From the NCBI GenBank assembly GCA_964504385.1, contig CAZDEF010000035.1, forward strand, positions 1 through 27,037: a stretch of DNA of 27,037 nucleotides. Direction: 5' to 3'. Both the position numbers and the translations under genes were made by a program. Source of the DNA: Limiplasma sp964504385 (GTDB lineage Bacteria; Bacillota; Clostridia; Christensenellales; Aristaeellaceae). Under the pieces are notes generated by a model. The model searched no databases, was not told the origin of the DNA, and saw only the letters and a program-made list of their open reading frames with translations. This document shows, one piece after another, positions 15,979 through 24,051 of the stretch; positions within the stretch are counted from its first letter, which is position 1, and each line of letters begins with the position of its first letter.

Positions 15979-17337
15979 TTACAGGCATTCGCCGTTGGTC
16001 TCCATCACGGTCTTGTACCAGTAGGCGGAATCCTTCACGGTGCGCTGCTGCGTGGCGTAATCCACATACACCATGCCGAAGCGCTCGTTGTAGCCCTCGC
16101 TCCATTCGTAGTTATCCAGGAATGACCACTGGAAGTAGCCGCGCGCGTCCACGCCGTCCTCGGCGGCGCGGCGATAGGCGCGCAGGTAGCGGTGCAGGTA
16201 ATCCTGCCGGTTGGGGTCGTGCACATGGCCGTCCAGCGAGACCGCGTCGTGGCAGGACATGCCGTTTTCGGTGATCAGGAAGGGCGTCTTGTAGCGCTCG
16301 TACAGGAAGCGCGGGCCCCAGTAGAGCGCATCCGGCGTGACATACCACTGCAGGGCGGTCTTGGGCGTGCCGGGCGCTTTGGGGATCTCTTCAAAGCCCT
16401 GCGCGTTGTCGGCGGCACGGATGATGCGGCCATTGTAAATGTTCTGCGCATAGTAATCCAGCGGCTGATGAATGACGGCCATGTCCTGTTCCCAGCCGGC
16501 GGGCAGATAGCGGCCAAGGCGGCTGAGCGCTTCTGCCGGATACTGCCCCAGCAGGGGCGCATCGCTCCACCATGCAATGTTCCACAACCAATTGCTTTCC
16601 GGCGGCACGGTGAAGTACGCCTTGCGTGCGGCTTCGATGTCCGCAGGGGTCTCCGTGGCGGGCACGCAGGGATCGCCGCAGGGCGCGTAGCCCACGCGGC
16701 AGCCGGGCACAAGGCTGCGCAGCGCGCGCACCGCCAAGCCGTGCGCCTTGAGCACATGGTGCGCCATGGGCACGGTGCTGGCGGGCGGAAGCACCAGCCC
16801 GGGGGCGTGGCCGCCGGATCCGTAGCCCTGCCCGATGAAGCACTGCGGCTCGTTGAAGGTAAAGAAATCCTTCACGCGGTCGCCGTAGCGGCGCGCGCAG
16901 ACGGATACATAGTTTTCAAACCATGCGGGGCTGTCGGGGTTTTCCCACGCGCCACGCGCCTGCAGGGCGCTGGGATAGTCCCAGTGGAACAGAGTCATGA
17001 ACGGGCGGATGCCGTGGGCGAGCAGCTCGTCGATCAGCTGATCGTAGAAGGCCAGCCCCTTCTCGTTCACATCGCCCACGCCCTGCGGCAGGATGCGCGG
17101 CCACGCCACGGAAAAGCGGTAGTTGCGCACACCCAGCTCGGCCATCAGCGCCACGTCCTCCTTGAAATGGTGGTAGTGGTCGCAGGACACGTCGCCTGTG
17201 TGGCCGCCCAGCACCTTGCCCGGCGTGTGGGAAAAACGATCCCAGACGCTGTCGCCGCGCCCGTCCTCATGCACTGCACCTTCGATTTGATAGGAAGCCG
17301 TTGCTGCGCCCCAGATAAAATCTTTGCGGAAGCCCAT
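15979..17337 (-). CDS. Glycoside hydrolase family 1 beta-glucosidase/beta-glycosidase
   Basis: This 452-residue (beta/alpha)8 enzyme hydrolyses beta-linked glucosides or galactosides from the non-reducing end. It opens with FIWGAATASYQIEGA, the family signature. The acid/base is E163 (FTFNEP) and the nucleophile E357 (LITENG). HW at 118-119 and the C-terminal WSFLDNYEWSEGY block shape the sugar site. No PTS-type phospho-sugar context is seen, so a plain beta-glycosidase is favoured over a 6-phospho enzyme. The start is ATG 17337 behind AGAAGGGGG; the frame extends upstream to 17505 only across the promoter region. It is transcribed from 17402-17430 and heads the locus. Confidence 0.94.
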   Translation of the reverse strand: MGFRKDFIWGAATASYQIEGAVHEDGRGDSVWDRFSHTPGKVLGGHTGDVSCDHYHHFKEDVALMAELGVRNYRFSVAWPRILPQGVGDVNEKGLAFYDQLIDELLAHGIRPFMTLFHWDYPSALQARGAWENPDSPAWFENYVSVCARRYGDRVKDFFTFNEPQCFIGQGYGSGGHAPGLVLPPASTVPMAHHVLKAHGLAVRALRSLVPGCRVGYAPCGDPCVPATETPADIEAARKAYFTVPPESNWLWNIAWWSDAPLLGQYPAEALSRLGRYLPAGWEQDMAVIHQPLDYYAQNIYNGRIIRAADNAQGFEEIPKAPGTPKTALQWYVTPDALYWGPRFLYERYKTPFLITENGMSCHDAVSLDGHVHDPNRQDYLHRYLRAYRRAAEDGVDARGYFQWSFLDNYEWSEGYNERFGMVYVDYATQQRTVKDSAYWYKTVMETNGECL

Positions 17338-17401
17338 GGTAGTTCCCCCTTCTTTCCTGTATGAATGACTTGGACAAAAGGCCTGAAAATGTCTTTCCTT
17401 C

Positions 17402-17430
17402 ATATTACACATGTTTGCGGCTTCCGTCAA
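17402..17430 (-). promoter_or_regulatory. Promoter of the GH1-glycerate kinase genes
   Basis: TTGACG (17430-17425), a 17-nt spacer and TAATAT (17407-17402) on the minus strand. Its -35 box is 8 nt from the -35 of the opposing promoter. Confidence 0.72.
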
Positions 17431-17438
17431 GGCGCGTC

Positions 17439-17467
17439 TTGTGACAATGAGTGAAATGTGGTACAAT
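17439..17467 (+). promoter_or_regulatory. Promoter of the XRE-cupin/synthetase operon
   Basis: TTGTGA (17439-17444), a 17-nt spacer and TACAAT (17462-17467), back-to-back with the GH1 promoter. Confidence 0.65.
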
Positions 17468-17510
17468 AACCCAAATCGCCCAAGCATGGGCCAAAGGAGG
17501 CGCACCCGTT

Positions 17511-18065
17511 ATGTCCGATTCTATGAAGCAGATCGCCATGCGCATCGAGGACCTTCGAGATAGCTCGGACTACACCGTTGAGCAAATGGCGGCTATGCTC
17601 AACGTGTCCGTGGAGGAATACCGCAGATATGAAAGCGGCGAGGCCGATATGTCCATCAGCTTTCTGGTCAAGCTCAGCGATGTGCTGGGCGTGGATATGA
17701 CCGAGCTGCTCACCGGCCAGACGCCGCGGCTGAACACCCTCAGTGTGACCCGCGCGGGCAAGGGCCACGAGACCGACTGCCACGACCAGTATGTGTACAA
17801 AAACCTTGCGTACAATTTTATCCACCGCAAGATCGAGCCCATGTACGTTACCGTGCAGCCGGAGGACAACAAGACCCTCACGCCCAACAGCCACGACGGG
17901 CAGGAGTTCGACTACATCCTGTCCGGCACGATGCACTTGGTGGTGGGCAAGAACGATATCGTCCTGAACCCCGGCGACAGCGCGTACTACGATTCGCGCG
18001 CGCCCCACGCCATGGAGGCCGTGGGCGACGAGCCGGTCCACTTCCTTGCCATCGTTATTCCGTAA
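17511..18065 (+). CDS. XRE-family regulator with C-terminal cupin sensor
   Basis: This 184-residue protein has an N-terminal helix-turn-helix (about 5-65: YTVEQMAAMLNVSVEEYRRYESGEADMS). Its C-terminal cupin barrel covers about 115-184 (HDGQEFDYILSGTMHLVVG, then LNPGDSAYYDSRAPHAMEA). XRE-cupin regulators bind a small ligand in the barrel and control a neighbouring operon. ATG 17511 follows AAAGGAGG. The gene is 21 nt upstream of the acyl-CoA synthetase and shares its promoter, so self-regulation of the pair is the simplest model. It may also influence the divergent GH1 promoter, whose -35 box lies only a few bases away. Confidence 0.9.
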   Translation: MSDSMKQIAMRIEDLRDSSDYTVEQMAAMLNVSVEEYRRYESGEADMSISFLVKLSDVLGVDMTELLTGQTPRLNTLSVTRAGKGHETDCHDQYVYKNLAYNFIHRKIEPMYVTVQPEDNKTLTPNSHDGQEFDYILSGTMHLVVGKNDIVLNPGDSAYYDSRAPHAMEAVGDEPVHFLAIVIP

Positions 18066-18086
18066 AACAAAAGGAGCGCTCCAAGC

Positions 18087-20246
18087 ATGCTTGCAGATCG
18101 CTATATCCCGACGGATCTGACCTCTCAGGAGGACTTTGAAAAACATTTCTATCTGAACATTCCGGAGCATTTCCACTTCGCTTACGACGTGGTGGATGAA
18201 TACGCCCGCATCTCCCCGCGCAAACGCGCGCTTATCTGGTGCGATCTCAAGGGCAACGAGCGCACCTTCACCTTCGGCGATATCAGCCGCATGAGCAATC
18301 AGGCCGCCAATGTGTTCAAGGCGCACGGCCTGAAGAAGGGCGACCCCGTCATCCTGATGCTCAAGCGCCGCTGGCAGTACTGGGTGGCGGCTGTGGCGCT
18401 GCTGAAGGTGGGCTGTGTGCTCATTCCCGCCACGGCGCAGCTGCAGAAGAAGGACATCGTTTACCGCGTGCAGGCCTCCAGCGCCCGCGCCGTCATCTGC
18501 GTGGAGGAGCCGGAGGTGCAGCAGCATGTGCTGGCTTCCGCCCCGGAGTGCGATACGCTGGCTGCAATGTTCACGCTGGGCGAACGCGAGGGTTTCATCA
18601 ATTTTGACCGCGAGATGGAGCAGGCCAGCGAATGCTGGGAAAAGCCTGCCGAGCTGCCGGAAAACGATGACATCATGCTGATGTACTTCACCTCCGGCAC
18701 CACCGGCATGCCCAAGATGGCCGCGCACAGCTGGACATACCCCATCGCCCAGACCGTGACCGCCTTCTACTGGCACAACGTGGGCGATCAGGACATCCAC
18801 ATTGCGGTGGCGGATACCGGCTGGGCGAAGGCTGGCTGGGGCAAGCTGTATGGCCAGTGGATCTGCGGTGCAACGCTGTTTGTGTACGACTTTGACCGCT
18901 TTGTGGCCGCCGACCTGCTGGAGATGATCGCCAAGCACCATGTCACCAGCTTCTGCGCGCCGCCCACGGTGTACCGCTTCATGATCAAGGAGGATCTGGA
19001 CAAGTACGACCTGAGCAGCCTGCGCTGGGCCAACACCGCCGGTGAGCCCCTCAACCCCGAGGTGTACGAACAGTTCCTCAAGCACACGGGCGTGAAGATC
19101 CACGAGGGCTTCGGCCAGAGCGAGACCACGCCCCTGCTGATGACCAGCAAGTGGATGGAGCCCAAGCTGGGTTCCACCGGCCGCCCGTCGCCCGCGTATG
19201 ACATTGCGCTGGTGGACGAGCAGGGCAACGAGGTGGAGGACGGTGTGGAGGGCGAGATCTGCATCCGCGTGGATCATGGTCATCCCGCCGGGCTGTTCAT
19301 CGGCTACTACCGCAACGAGGAGCAGACCAACGCCGTGTTCCGCGACGGCCTGTACCACACCGGCGACATGGCATGGCGCGATGTGGACGGCTATTTCAAC
19401 TTCATCGGCCGCAGCGATGACGTGATCAAATCCAGCGGCTACCGCATCGGCCCGTTCGAGGTGGAAAGCGCGCTGATGACGCACCCCGCTGTGCTGGAAT
19501 GCGCCGTGACCGCCGTGCCGCATCCCGACCGCGGACAGGTGGTGAAGGCCACCGTGGTGCTGGCCAAAAACCGCGGCTACGCGCCGAGCGAGGAACTGAA
19601 AAAGGAACTGCAGAACCACGTTAAGAAGGTCACAGCGCCCTACAAATATCCCCGTATTCTGGAATTTGTGGACGAGCTGCCAAAGACGGTGTCCGGCAAG
19701 ATCCAGCGCAAGCTCATCCGCACCTCCGATGCAGACACCGGCACCGAGCACCTGCAAATGCGCATGGCCACGGTGGAGGACGCCGCCATCGTGCTGGAGT
19801 GTCTCAACCGCGCAGGCGGCGAAAGCGACAACCTGATGTTTGGCGAAAACGGCTTCGATCATCTCAGCATCGAGGAGGAGCGCGCCTACATCGCCGCCAT
19901 GCAGGGCAAGAGCGCGCTGCTGCTGGGCTTCATCGGCGGCGAGCTGGCGGCCATTGCATCGCTGGAGGGCAAAACGCGCGAACGCGCCGCCCACCGCAGC
20001 GATCTGGCCATCACCGTGCGGCAGAAGTTCTGGCACCGCGGCGTGGGCACGCAGATGATGAACCGCCTCATCGAGCATGCGCGCCAGCAGGGCATTTCCG
20101 TTATTGAGACCCACGTCCGTTCGGACAACGCCAGCGCGCTGTCGCTGTATGAAAAGGTCGGCTTCGAACGCATCGGCACCTACCGCCGCTTCTTTAGGAT
20201 CGGCGATACGGACTACGACGCAGAACTGCTGAACCTGTATCTGTAA
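18087..20246 (+). CDS. AMP-forming acyl-CoA synthetase fused to a GNAT acetyltransferase
   Basis: This protein has 719 residues, about 160-170 longer than usual medium-chain acyl-CoA synthetases. Residues about 1-548 form the adenylating enzyme: P-loop YFTSGTTGMPK (200-210), TAGEPLNPE, GFGQSETTP, YHTGDMAWRD, and the C-terminal lysine loop TVSGKIQRK with catalytic Lys 538. It should activate an acetate-, propionate- or longer-type acid to its CoA ester. From about residue 553 a GNAT fold follows, with the acetyl-CoA loop HRGVGT (650-655) and DNASALSLYEKVGFERIGTYRR. Stand-alone GNAT enzymes (Pat, AcuA) are known to inactivate such synthetases by acetylating this lysine; a cis version is inferred here. 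The frame is uninterrupted, so the fusion does not look like a sequencing artefact. Confidence 0.92.
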   Translation: MLADRYIPTDLTSQEDFEKHFYLNIPEHFHFAYDVVDEYARISPRKRALIWCDLKGNERTFTFGDISRMSNQAANVFKAHGLKKGDPVILMLKRRWQYWVAAVALLKVGCVLIPATAQLQKKDIVYRVQASSARAVICVEEPEVQQHVLASAPECDTLAAMFTLGEREGFINFDREMEQASECWEKPAELPENDDIMLMYFTSGTTGMPKMAAHSWTYPIAQTVTAFYWHNVGDQDIHIAVADTGWAKAGWGKLYGQWICGATLFVYDFDRFVAADLLEMIAKHHVTSFCAPPTVYRFMIKEDLDKYDLSSLRWANTAGEPLNPEVYEQFLKHTGVKIHEGFGQSETTPLLMTSKWMEPKLGSTGRPSPAYDIALVDEQGNEVEDGVEGEICIRVDHGHPAGLFIGYYRNEEQTNAVFRDGLYHTGDMAWRDVDGYFNFIGRSDDVIKSSGYRIGPFEVESALMTHPAVLECAVTAVPHPDRGQVVKATVVLAKNRGYAPSEELKKELQNHVKKVTAPYKYPRILEFVDELPKTVSGKIQRKLIRTSDADTGTEHLQMRMATVEDAAIVLECLNRAGGESDNLMFGENGFDHLSIEEERAYIAAMQGKSALLLGFIGGELAAIASLEGKTRERAAHRSDLAITVRQKFWHRGVGTQMMNRLIEHARQQGISVIETHVRSDNASALSLYEKVGFERIGTYRRFFRIGDTDYDAELLNLYL

Positions 20247-20250
20247 CTGA

Positions 20251-20297
20251 TACAGAAGGGTGGCTGCCGCAAAGAACGCGGCAGCCACCCTTCTGTA
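20251..20297. terminator. Long hairpin between convergent genes
   Basis: A perfect 20-bp stem (20251-20270 with 20278-20297) has a 7-nt loop, directly after the synthetase stop and before the HEAT-protein stop. No U-run follows on either strand, but its position and strength fit a shared terminator. Confidence 0.72.
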
Positions 20298-20316
20298 TAC
20301 TGTGGTCAGGTCTTCA

Positions 20317-20649
20317 TTACATTTTTACGTCGATGTGGCGGAGGGCCTCGGTGATGGCGTCCAGCACCTTGGTCTCCTTTTCTTCCTCGCGTTGATGCAG
20401 CAGGAAGGTGCGGGCCTTGGGCAGCCCCATCTTGCCCAGCGCCAGAATGGCATGCTCGCGCACGGCGGCGTTTTCGGCGCGAACCAGCGGCACCAGCGAG
20501 TTAAAGGCCACATCGCCCGTGCACTGGCCCAGACCGTCGATGGCAGCCAGCACCACGTTTTCATCACGGTCGCGCAGCAGGTCGGTCAGCTTTTCGGCCT
20601 GATTCTTTTCGATCATCTTGGGAATTTTGCTCAGCTTGTTTCCAAACAT
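20317..20649 (-). CDS. Small HEAT-repeat protein
   Basis: This 110-residue all-helical protein has HEAT/PBS-lyase-like repeats: LTDLLRDRDENVVLAAIDGLGQCTGD, then LVPLVRAENAAVREHAILALGKMGL, then VLDAITEALRHID. Such repeats make protein-binding surfaces; no enzyme motif is present. ATG 20649 follows GGAGG. It has a strong promoter of its own (20738-20765) and diverges from a MarR regulator gene. A palindromic, A/T-rich sequence in its leader may be a repressor site. The partner protein is unknown. Confidence 0.8.
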   Translation of the reverse strand: MFGNKLSKIPKMIEKNQAEKLTDLLRDRDENVVLAAIDGLGQCTGDVAFNSLVPLVRAENAAVREHAILALGKMGLPKARTFLLHQREEEKETKVLDAITEALRHIDVKM

Positions 20650-20705
20650 TGGGGAGTTCCTCCATTCTTGACAGCAATTGCCGCTTTCATTACAATCTGT
20701 TTTGG

Positions 20706-20733
20706 AATGAAACGAAATTTGTAAATTTTCATT
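20706..20733. promoter_or_regulatory. A/T-rich inverted repeat, possible MarR operator
   Basis: AATGAAA (20706-20712) and TTTCATT (20727-20733) flank the near-palindrome AAATTTGTAAATTT (20715-20728). It lies just downstream of the HEAT gene's -10 box, where a bound repressor would block transcription, and close to the divergent marR gene. Confidence 0.45.
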
Positions 20734-20737
20734 TACT

Positions 20738-20765
20738 ATTATAGGATCCTGAATGGACTTGTCAA
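20738..20765 (-). promoter_or_regulatory. Promoter of the HEAT-repeat gene
   Basis: TTGACA (20765-20760), a 16-nt spacer and TATAAT (20743-20738) on the minus strand, both hexamers perfect. Confidence 0.82.
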
Positions 20766-20816
20766 TCTTCCGGACGAGTTGTTTACAGAATTGCCACAAA
20801 TGGGAGGAAGTACGCC

Positions 20817-21299
20817 ATGACGGGCAGAGAAACGGAACTGGGCAAGGAAACACTGGAATTTCATCGCCTGTACCATGAAAAGATCTCGCGCAGGCTGCGC
20901 ACCGTGCACATTGGCAGCATGCCGCAGGCGGAATTCCTGACGCTGTGCATCGTGGCGCAGAGCGAGGGCATGAGCATGAACGAGCTGGCGCAGCGCTCCG
21001 CCAGCCACAAGCAGCGGCTGACGGTGCTGGTGAACCGGCTGGAAGAAAAGGGCTACCTGCGCCGCGAACGCAGCAGCGCCGACCGGCGCGTGGTGCGGCT
21101 GTTCCTCACCGGACAGGCGCACAGCCTGATGGCCGACGCCCAGCGCCAGACCGAGCAGGATCTGGCGCGCGTGTTCACCCAGCTGGACGACAGCACCATG
21201 GCCGAATATCTGGACGCGCTGCGCAGGCTCAACGCAGTGCTGGACCGCTTCCCAGCCACCAAGGAGGACGAGGTGCGAGAAGGGGAAGCAGGACGGTAG
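20817..21299 (+). CDS. MarR-family transcriptional regulator
   Basis: This 160-residue winged-helix protein dimerises through N- and C-terminal helices. The DNA-binding core is MSMNELAQRSASHKQRLTVL followed by LVNRLEEKGYLRRERSSADRRVVRLFLT, where the D-R-R-V block is the conserved wing of the family. ATG 20817 lies behind GGGAGGAA. It diverges from the HEAT-repeat gene and is followed after 22 nt by a Nudix gene, which may be cotranscribed. MarR proteins usually sense small phenolic or oxidising compounds and repress themselves and neighbours; the ligand here is unknown. Confidence 0.9.
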   Translation: MTGRETELGKETLEFHRLYHEKISRRLRTVHIGSMPQAEFLTLCIVAQSEGMSMNELAQRSASHKQRLTVLVNRLEEKGYLRRERSSADRRVVRLFLTGQAHSLMADAQRQTEQDLARVFTQLDDSTMAEYLDALRRLNAVLDRFPATKEDEVREGEAGR

Positions 21300-21321
21300 A
21301 AAACGCAACGGAGGTGTTAAG

Positions 21322-21798
21322 ATGGATATATCCTACCAAGCAGAGAATAAGAAATTCAATTACCGGGTATGCGCCATGATCCTTTTTGACGGCAAGATCC
21401 TGGTCATGCATGATGAACGCGCTCCTTATTTCTATTTGCCGGGCGGGAGGGTGATGATCGGTGAAACGGCAGAGGAGGCGGTGATCCGTGAGGTGAAGGA
21501 GGAATTGGGGATAGCAGCGAAGATCTCACGGCCTCTTTGGCTCGATCAAGCGTTTTTTACGGAAGATGTGGATCACCTTCATTACCATGAGCTCTGCATT
21601 TACTTCTTAATGGACATCGCGGATACGGATCTGTTGGCAAGGGGTGAAAAGTTCACAACACGGGAGGGCCGTCATACCCATACCTTTGAATGGTTGGCGT
21701 TTGACCGATTGAAGGATGAATACTTTTATCCGCTATTCCTGAAAAAGGATATTTTTGATCTGCCAAAGGTGTTTACGATCCGTACCGAAAGGGAATGA
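21322..21798 (+). CDS. Nudix hydrolase
   Basis: This 158-residue pyrophosphohydrolase carries a complete Nudix box at residues 42-64, G-x5-E-x7-REV-x-EE-x-GI (GRVMIGETAEEAVIREVKEE and on). It would split a nucleoside diphosphate linked to some moiety, using Mg2+ held by the box glutamates. The specific substrate cannot be inferred. ATG 21322 follows GGAGG. Its base composition and codon choice are visibly more A/T-rich than the flanking genes, suggesting more recent acquisition. It probably shares a transcript with marR and ends at the hairpin 21869-21904. Confidence 0.9.
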   Translation: MDISYQAENKKFNYRVCAMILFDGKILVMHDERAPYFYLPGGRVMIGETAEEAVIREVKEELGIAAKISRPLWLDQAFFTEDVDHLHYHELCIYFLMDIADTDLLARGEKFTTREGRHTHTFEWLAFDRLKDEYFYPLFLKKDIFDLPKVFTIRTERE

Positions 21799-21868
21799 TG
21801 GGATCCGTTCCGCTGCCAGCAGTATCTCCCCCTGCGGGCGTGCTGGCGGCCAAAAGTGAGATCGAAAA

Positions 21869-21904
21869 GGCTCCTCCGTATGATCGTGACCATACGGAGG
21901 AGCC
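21869..21904. terminator. Bidirectional terminator between Nudix gene and hppA
   Basis: A perfect 14-bp stem (GGCTCCTCCGTATG at 21869-21882 with its complement at 21891-21904) is followed by GCTGTTTT on the plus strand and CTTTT on the minus strand. Confidence 0.85.
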
Positions 21905-21966
21905 GCTGTTTTACCAACGCTCCTCAGTTGCCGGGGGAGCATCTTTTGAATGGGGCTGTGGCGAAA

Positions 21967-24051
21967 TTACTTGAACAGGGAGCACGCCACGAAGATGGCG
22001 GACATCAGGGAAGCCACAAGGGACACTACGGTGATCTGGGTGTTGATGGACGGGCCGGCGGTATCCTTGAAGGGGTCGCCAACGGTGTCGCCCACAACGG
22101 CGGCCTTGTGCGCCTCGGAGCCCTTGCCGCCTTCGTTGCCAGCTTCGATGTACTTCTTGGAGTTGTCCCACAGACCGCCCGCGTTGGACATGAACAGGGA
22201 CAGCAGCAGGCCGCTGACGATGTTGCCCATCAGGAAGCCGCCGATGGCCTTGGGGCCGCCGATGAAGCCGACGATCAGCGTGGAGATGATGGACATCAGA
22301 CCGGCGGGGATCAGCTCGCGCAGAGCGCCAGTGGTAGCAATGTCGATGCAGCGGTCATATTCGGGCTTGGCGGTGCCTTCGCGCAGGCCGCGGATCTCGC
22401 GGAACTGGCGGTGGATCTCCGCCACCATGCGCTGCGCGTTCTTGTCAACGCCCAGGATCAGCATGGCGGAGAACACGGCGGGCACGGCCGCGCCGATCAG
22501 CGTGCCGAAGAACACCACGGGATCCATCATGTCAAAGCCGGTGATCACGGCGCGGCCAGCGGCGCGCAGCGCCTCGTTGGCCTCGGACATGTAAGCGCCC
22601 AGCAGGGAGATGACCGTCAGACCGGCAGCGCCGATGGAGAAGCCCTTGGTCACGGCCTTGACCGTGTTGCCGGCACTGTCCAGCTCGTCGGCGATGCGGA
22701 TGGTCTCTTCGCCCAGACCGCCCATTTCGGCCAGACCGCGGGCGTTATCCACAATGGGGCCGTAAGCGTCGTTGGAGATGATCATGCCCACGATGGACAG
22801 CATGCCCACAGCGGCCATGGCGATGCCAAACAGCGCGTGATCCGTGCCGAGCGGCTCGCACAGCTTGTAGGCGGCCAGCGCGGAGATGGCGATACCCACC
22901 ATGGCGGGCAGCGCGGAAATGAAGCCGTAGGATACGCCGGAGAGCACCGTGAAGGCGGAGCCGCTGCGGGAGGCATGGGCCACCTTCTTCACGATGGATT
23001 TGCTGTCATCGGTAAAGTAGTCGGTGGTGATGCCGATCAGCACGCCCACCAGCAGGCCCACGGCGGAAGCGCCCCAGATGCGCCAGGAGAAGCTGGGGAT
23101 GATCAGCGTGGCCAGCGCGGTCATGACCAGGAACACGCCGGAGGTGACGTAGGTGGAGGAGTTGAGCGCCTGAGTGGGGGTGGAGTTCTCGCCGATGCGC
23201 GCGGTGGCGATGCCGATGATGGAGGCGATCAGGCCCAGCGCGGCATACAGGAACACCATGGCGGTGCTGGCGAACTGCGCGGTGTTGAGCACATTGGCCA
23301 GCACCAGCGCGCTGGTCATGGCAGCCACGTTGGAGTCGAACAGGTCGGCGCCCATGCCGGCCACGTCGCCCACGTTGTCGCCCACGTTGTCGGCGATCAC
23401 GGCGGGGTTGCGGGGGTCATCCTCGGGGATGCCCAGCTCGACCTTGCCGGTCAGGTCGGCGCTCACGTCAGCCGTCTTGGTGAAGATACCGCCGCCCGCC
23501 TTGGCAAACAGCGCCAGAGAGCTCGCGCCGAAGGAGAAGCCCAGCGAGATGGTGGTATCGCCAAACAGCAGCAGCACGCCAGCCACGCCGAACAGGCTGA
23601 TGCCCACCACGGCCAGACCCATCACCGCGCCGCCGCGGAAGCCGATGAGGAAGGCAGACTTCATATCCTTGCTGGCAGCCTCGGCGCAGCGGGCATTGGA
23701 CAGCGTGGCCACCACGATGCCCATCTTGCCAGCGATGGCGGAGAACACCGTGCCGGCGAGGAAGGAGACGACCATGCACAGGTTGCGGGTGACGCCTTCG
23801 CCCTTCCAGATGGGCGTGGGCAGGAAGAGGAACAGCAGCACGGACGCGCACAGCGCGAAGATGGCCAGCACCTTGTATTCCTTGCGCATGAAGGTGTTCG
23901 CGCCCGCCTTGATCAGGCCGGACACCTCACGGATGGTCTTGTTGGTGGTGGGCTGCTGCTTGACCCAGAAATGCAGATACACAGCAAAGGCAATGGCGAT
24001 GGCAAAGGAGAAGAACGAAATGCAGTAGACGACCTTTAAGAGTTGATCCAT
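21967..24051 (-). CDS. hppA: Membrane-bound ion-translocating pyrophosphatase, K+-independent type
   Basis: This 694-residue enzyme hydrolyses cytosolic pyrophosphate and pumps H+ (or Na+) out of the cell, saving energy in anaerobes. It has about sixteen membrane segments. The active-site block is at 187-238: KTADVSADLTGKVE, EDDPRNPAVIADNVGDNVGDVAG. The C-terminal partner block is GDTVGDPFKDTAGPS. At 461-470 it reads GNTVKAVTKG. Lysine 465, where K+-dependent enzymes have alanine, marks the K+-independent subfamily, known members of which pump H+. Full length, no damage. ATG 24051 follows GGAGGG. It stands alone behind a strong promoter and a leader of nearly 400 nt. Confidence 0.96.
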   Translation of the reverse strand: MDQLLKVVYCISFFSFAIAIAFAVYLHFWVKQQPTTNKTIREVSGLIKAGANTFMRKEYKVLAIFALCASVLLFLFLPTPIWKGEGVTRNLCMVVSFLAGTVFSAIAGKMGIVVATLSNARCAEAASKDMKSAFLIGFRGGAVMGLAVVGISLFGVAGVLLLFGDTTISLGFSFGASSLALFAKAGGGIFTKTADVSADLTGKVELGIPEDDPRNPAVIADNVGDNVGDVAGMGADLFDSNVAAMTSALVLANVLNTAQFASTAMVFLYAALGLIASIIGIATARIGENSTPTQALNSSTYVTSGVFLVMTALATLIIPSFSWRIWGASAVGLLVGVLIGITTDYFTDDSKSIVKKVAHASRSGSAFTVLSGVSYGFISALPAMVGIAISALAAYKLCEPLGTDHALFGIAMAAVGMLSIVGMIISNDAYGPIVDNARGLAEMGGLGEETIRIADELDSAGNTVKAVTKGFSIGAAGLTVISLLGAYMSEANEALRAAGRAVITGFDMMDPVVFFGTLIGAAVPAVFSAMLILGVDKNAQRMVAEIHRQFREIRGLREGTAKPEYDRCIDIATTGALRELIPAGLMSIISTLIVGFIGGPKAIGGFLMGNIVSGLLLSLFMSNAGGLWDNSKKYIEAGNEGGKGSEAHKAAVVGDTVGDPFKDTAGPSINTQITVVSLVASLMSAIFVACSLFK

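Noticed and set aside
17427..20288. A 953-codon open frame on the minus strand opposite the synthetase
   Set aside because: It mirrors the codon phase of the real, motif-bearing genes on the plus strand. Its His/Ala/Val-rich translation shows no domain. Long antisense frames are expected in GC-rich DNA.
21856..24039. A 727-codon open frame on the plus strand opposite hppA
   Set aside because: It is antisense to a full-length, strongly conserved pyrophosphatase. The Gly/His/Asp-rich translation is a composition artefact.
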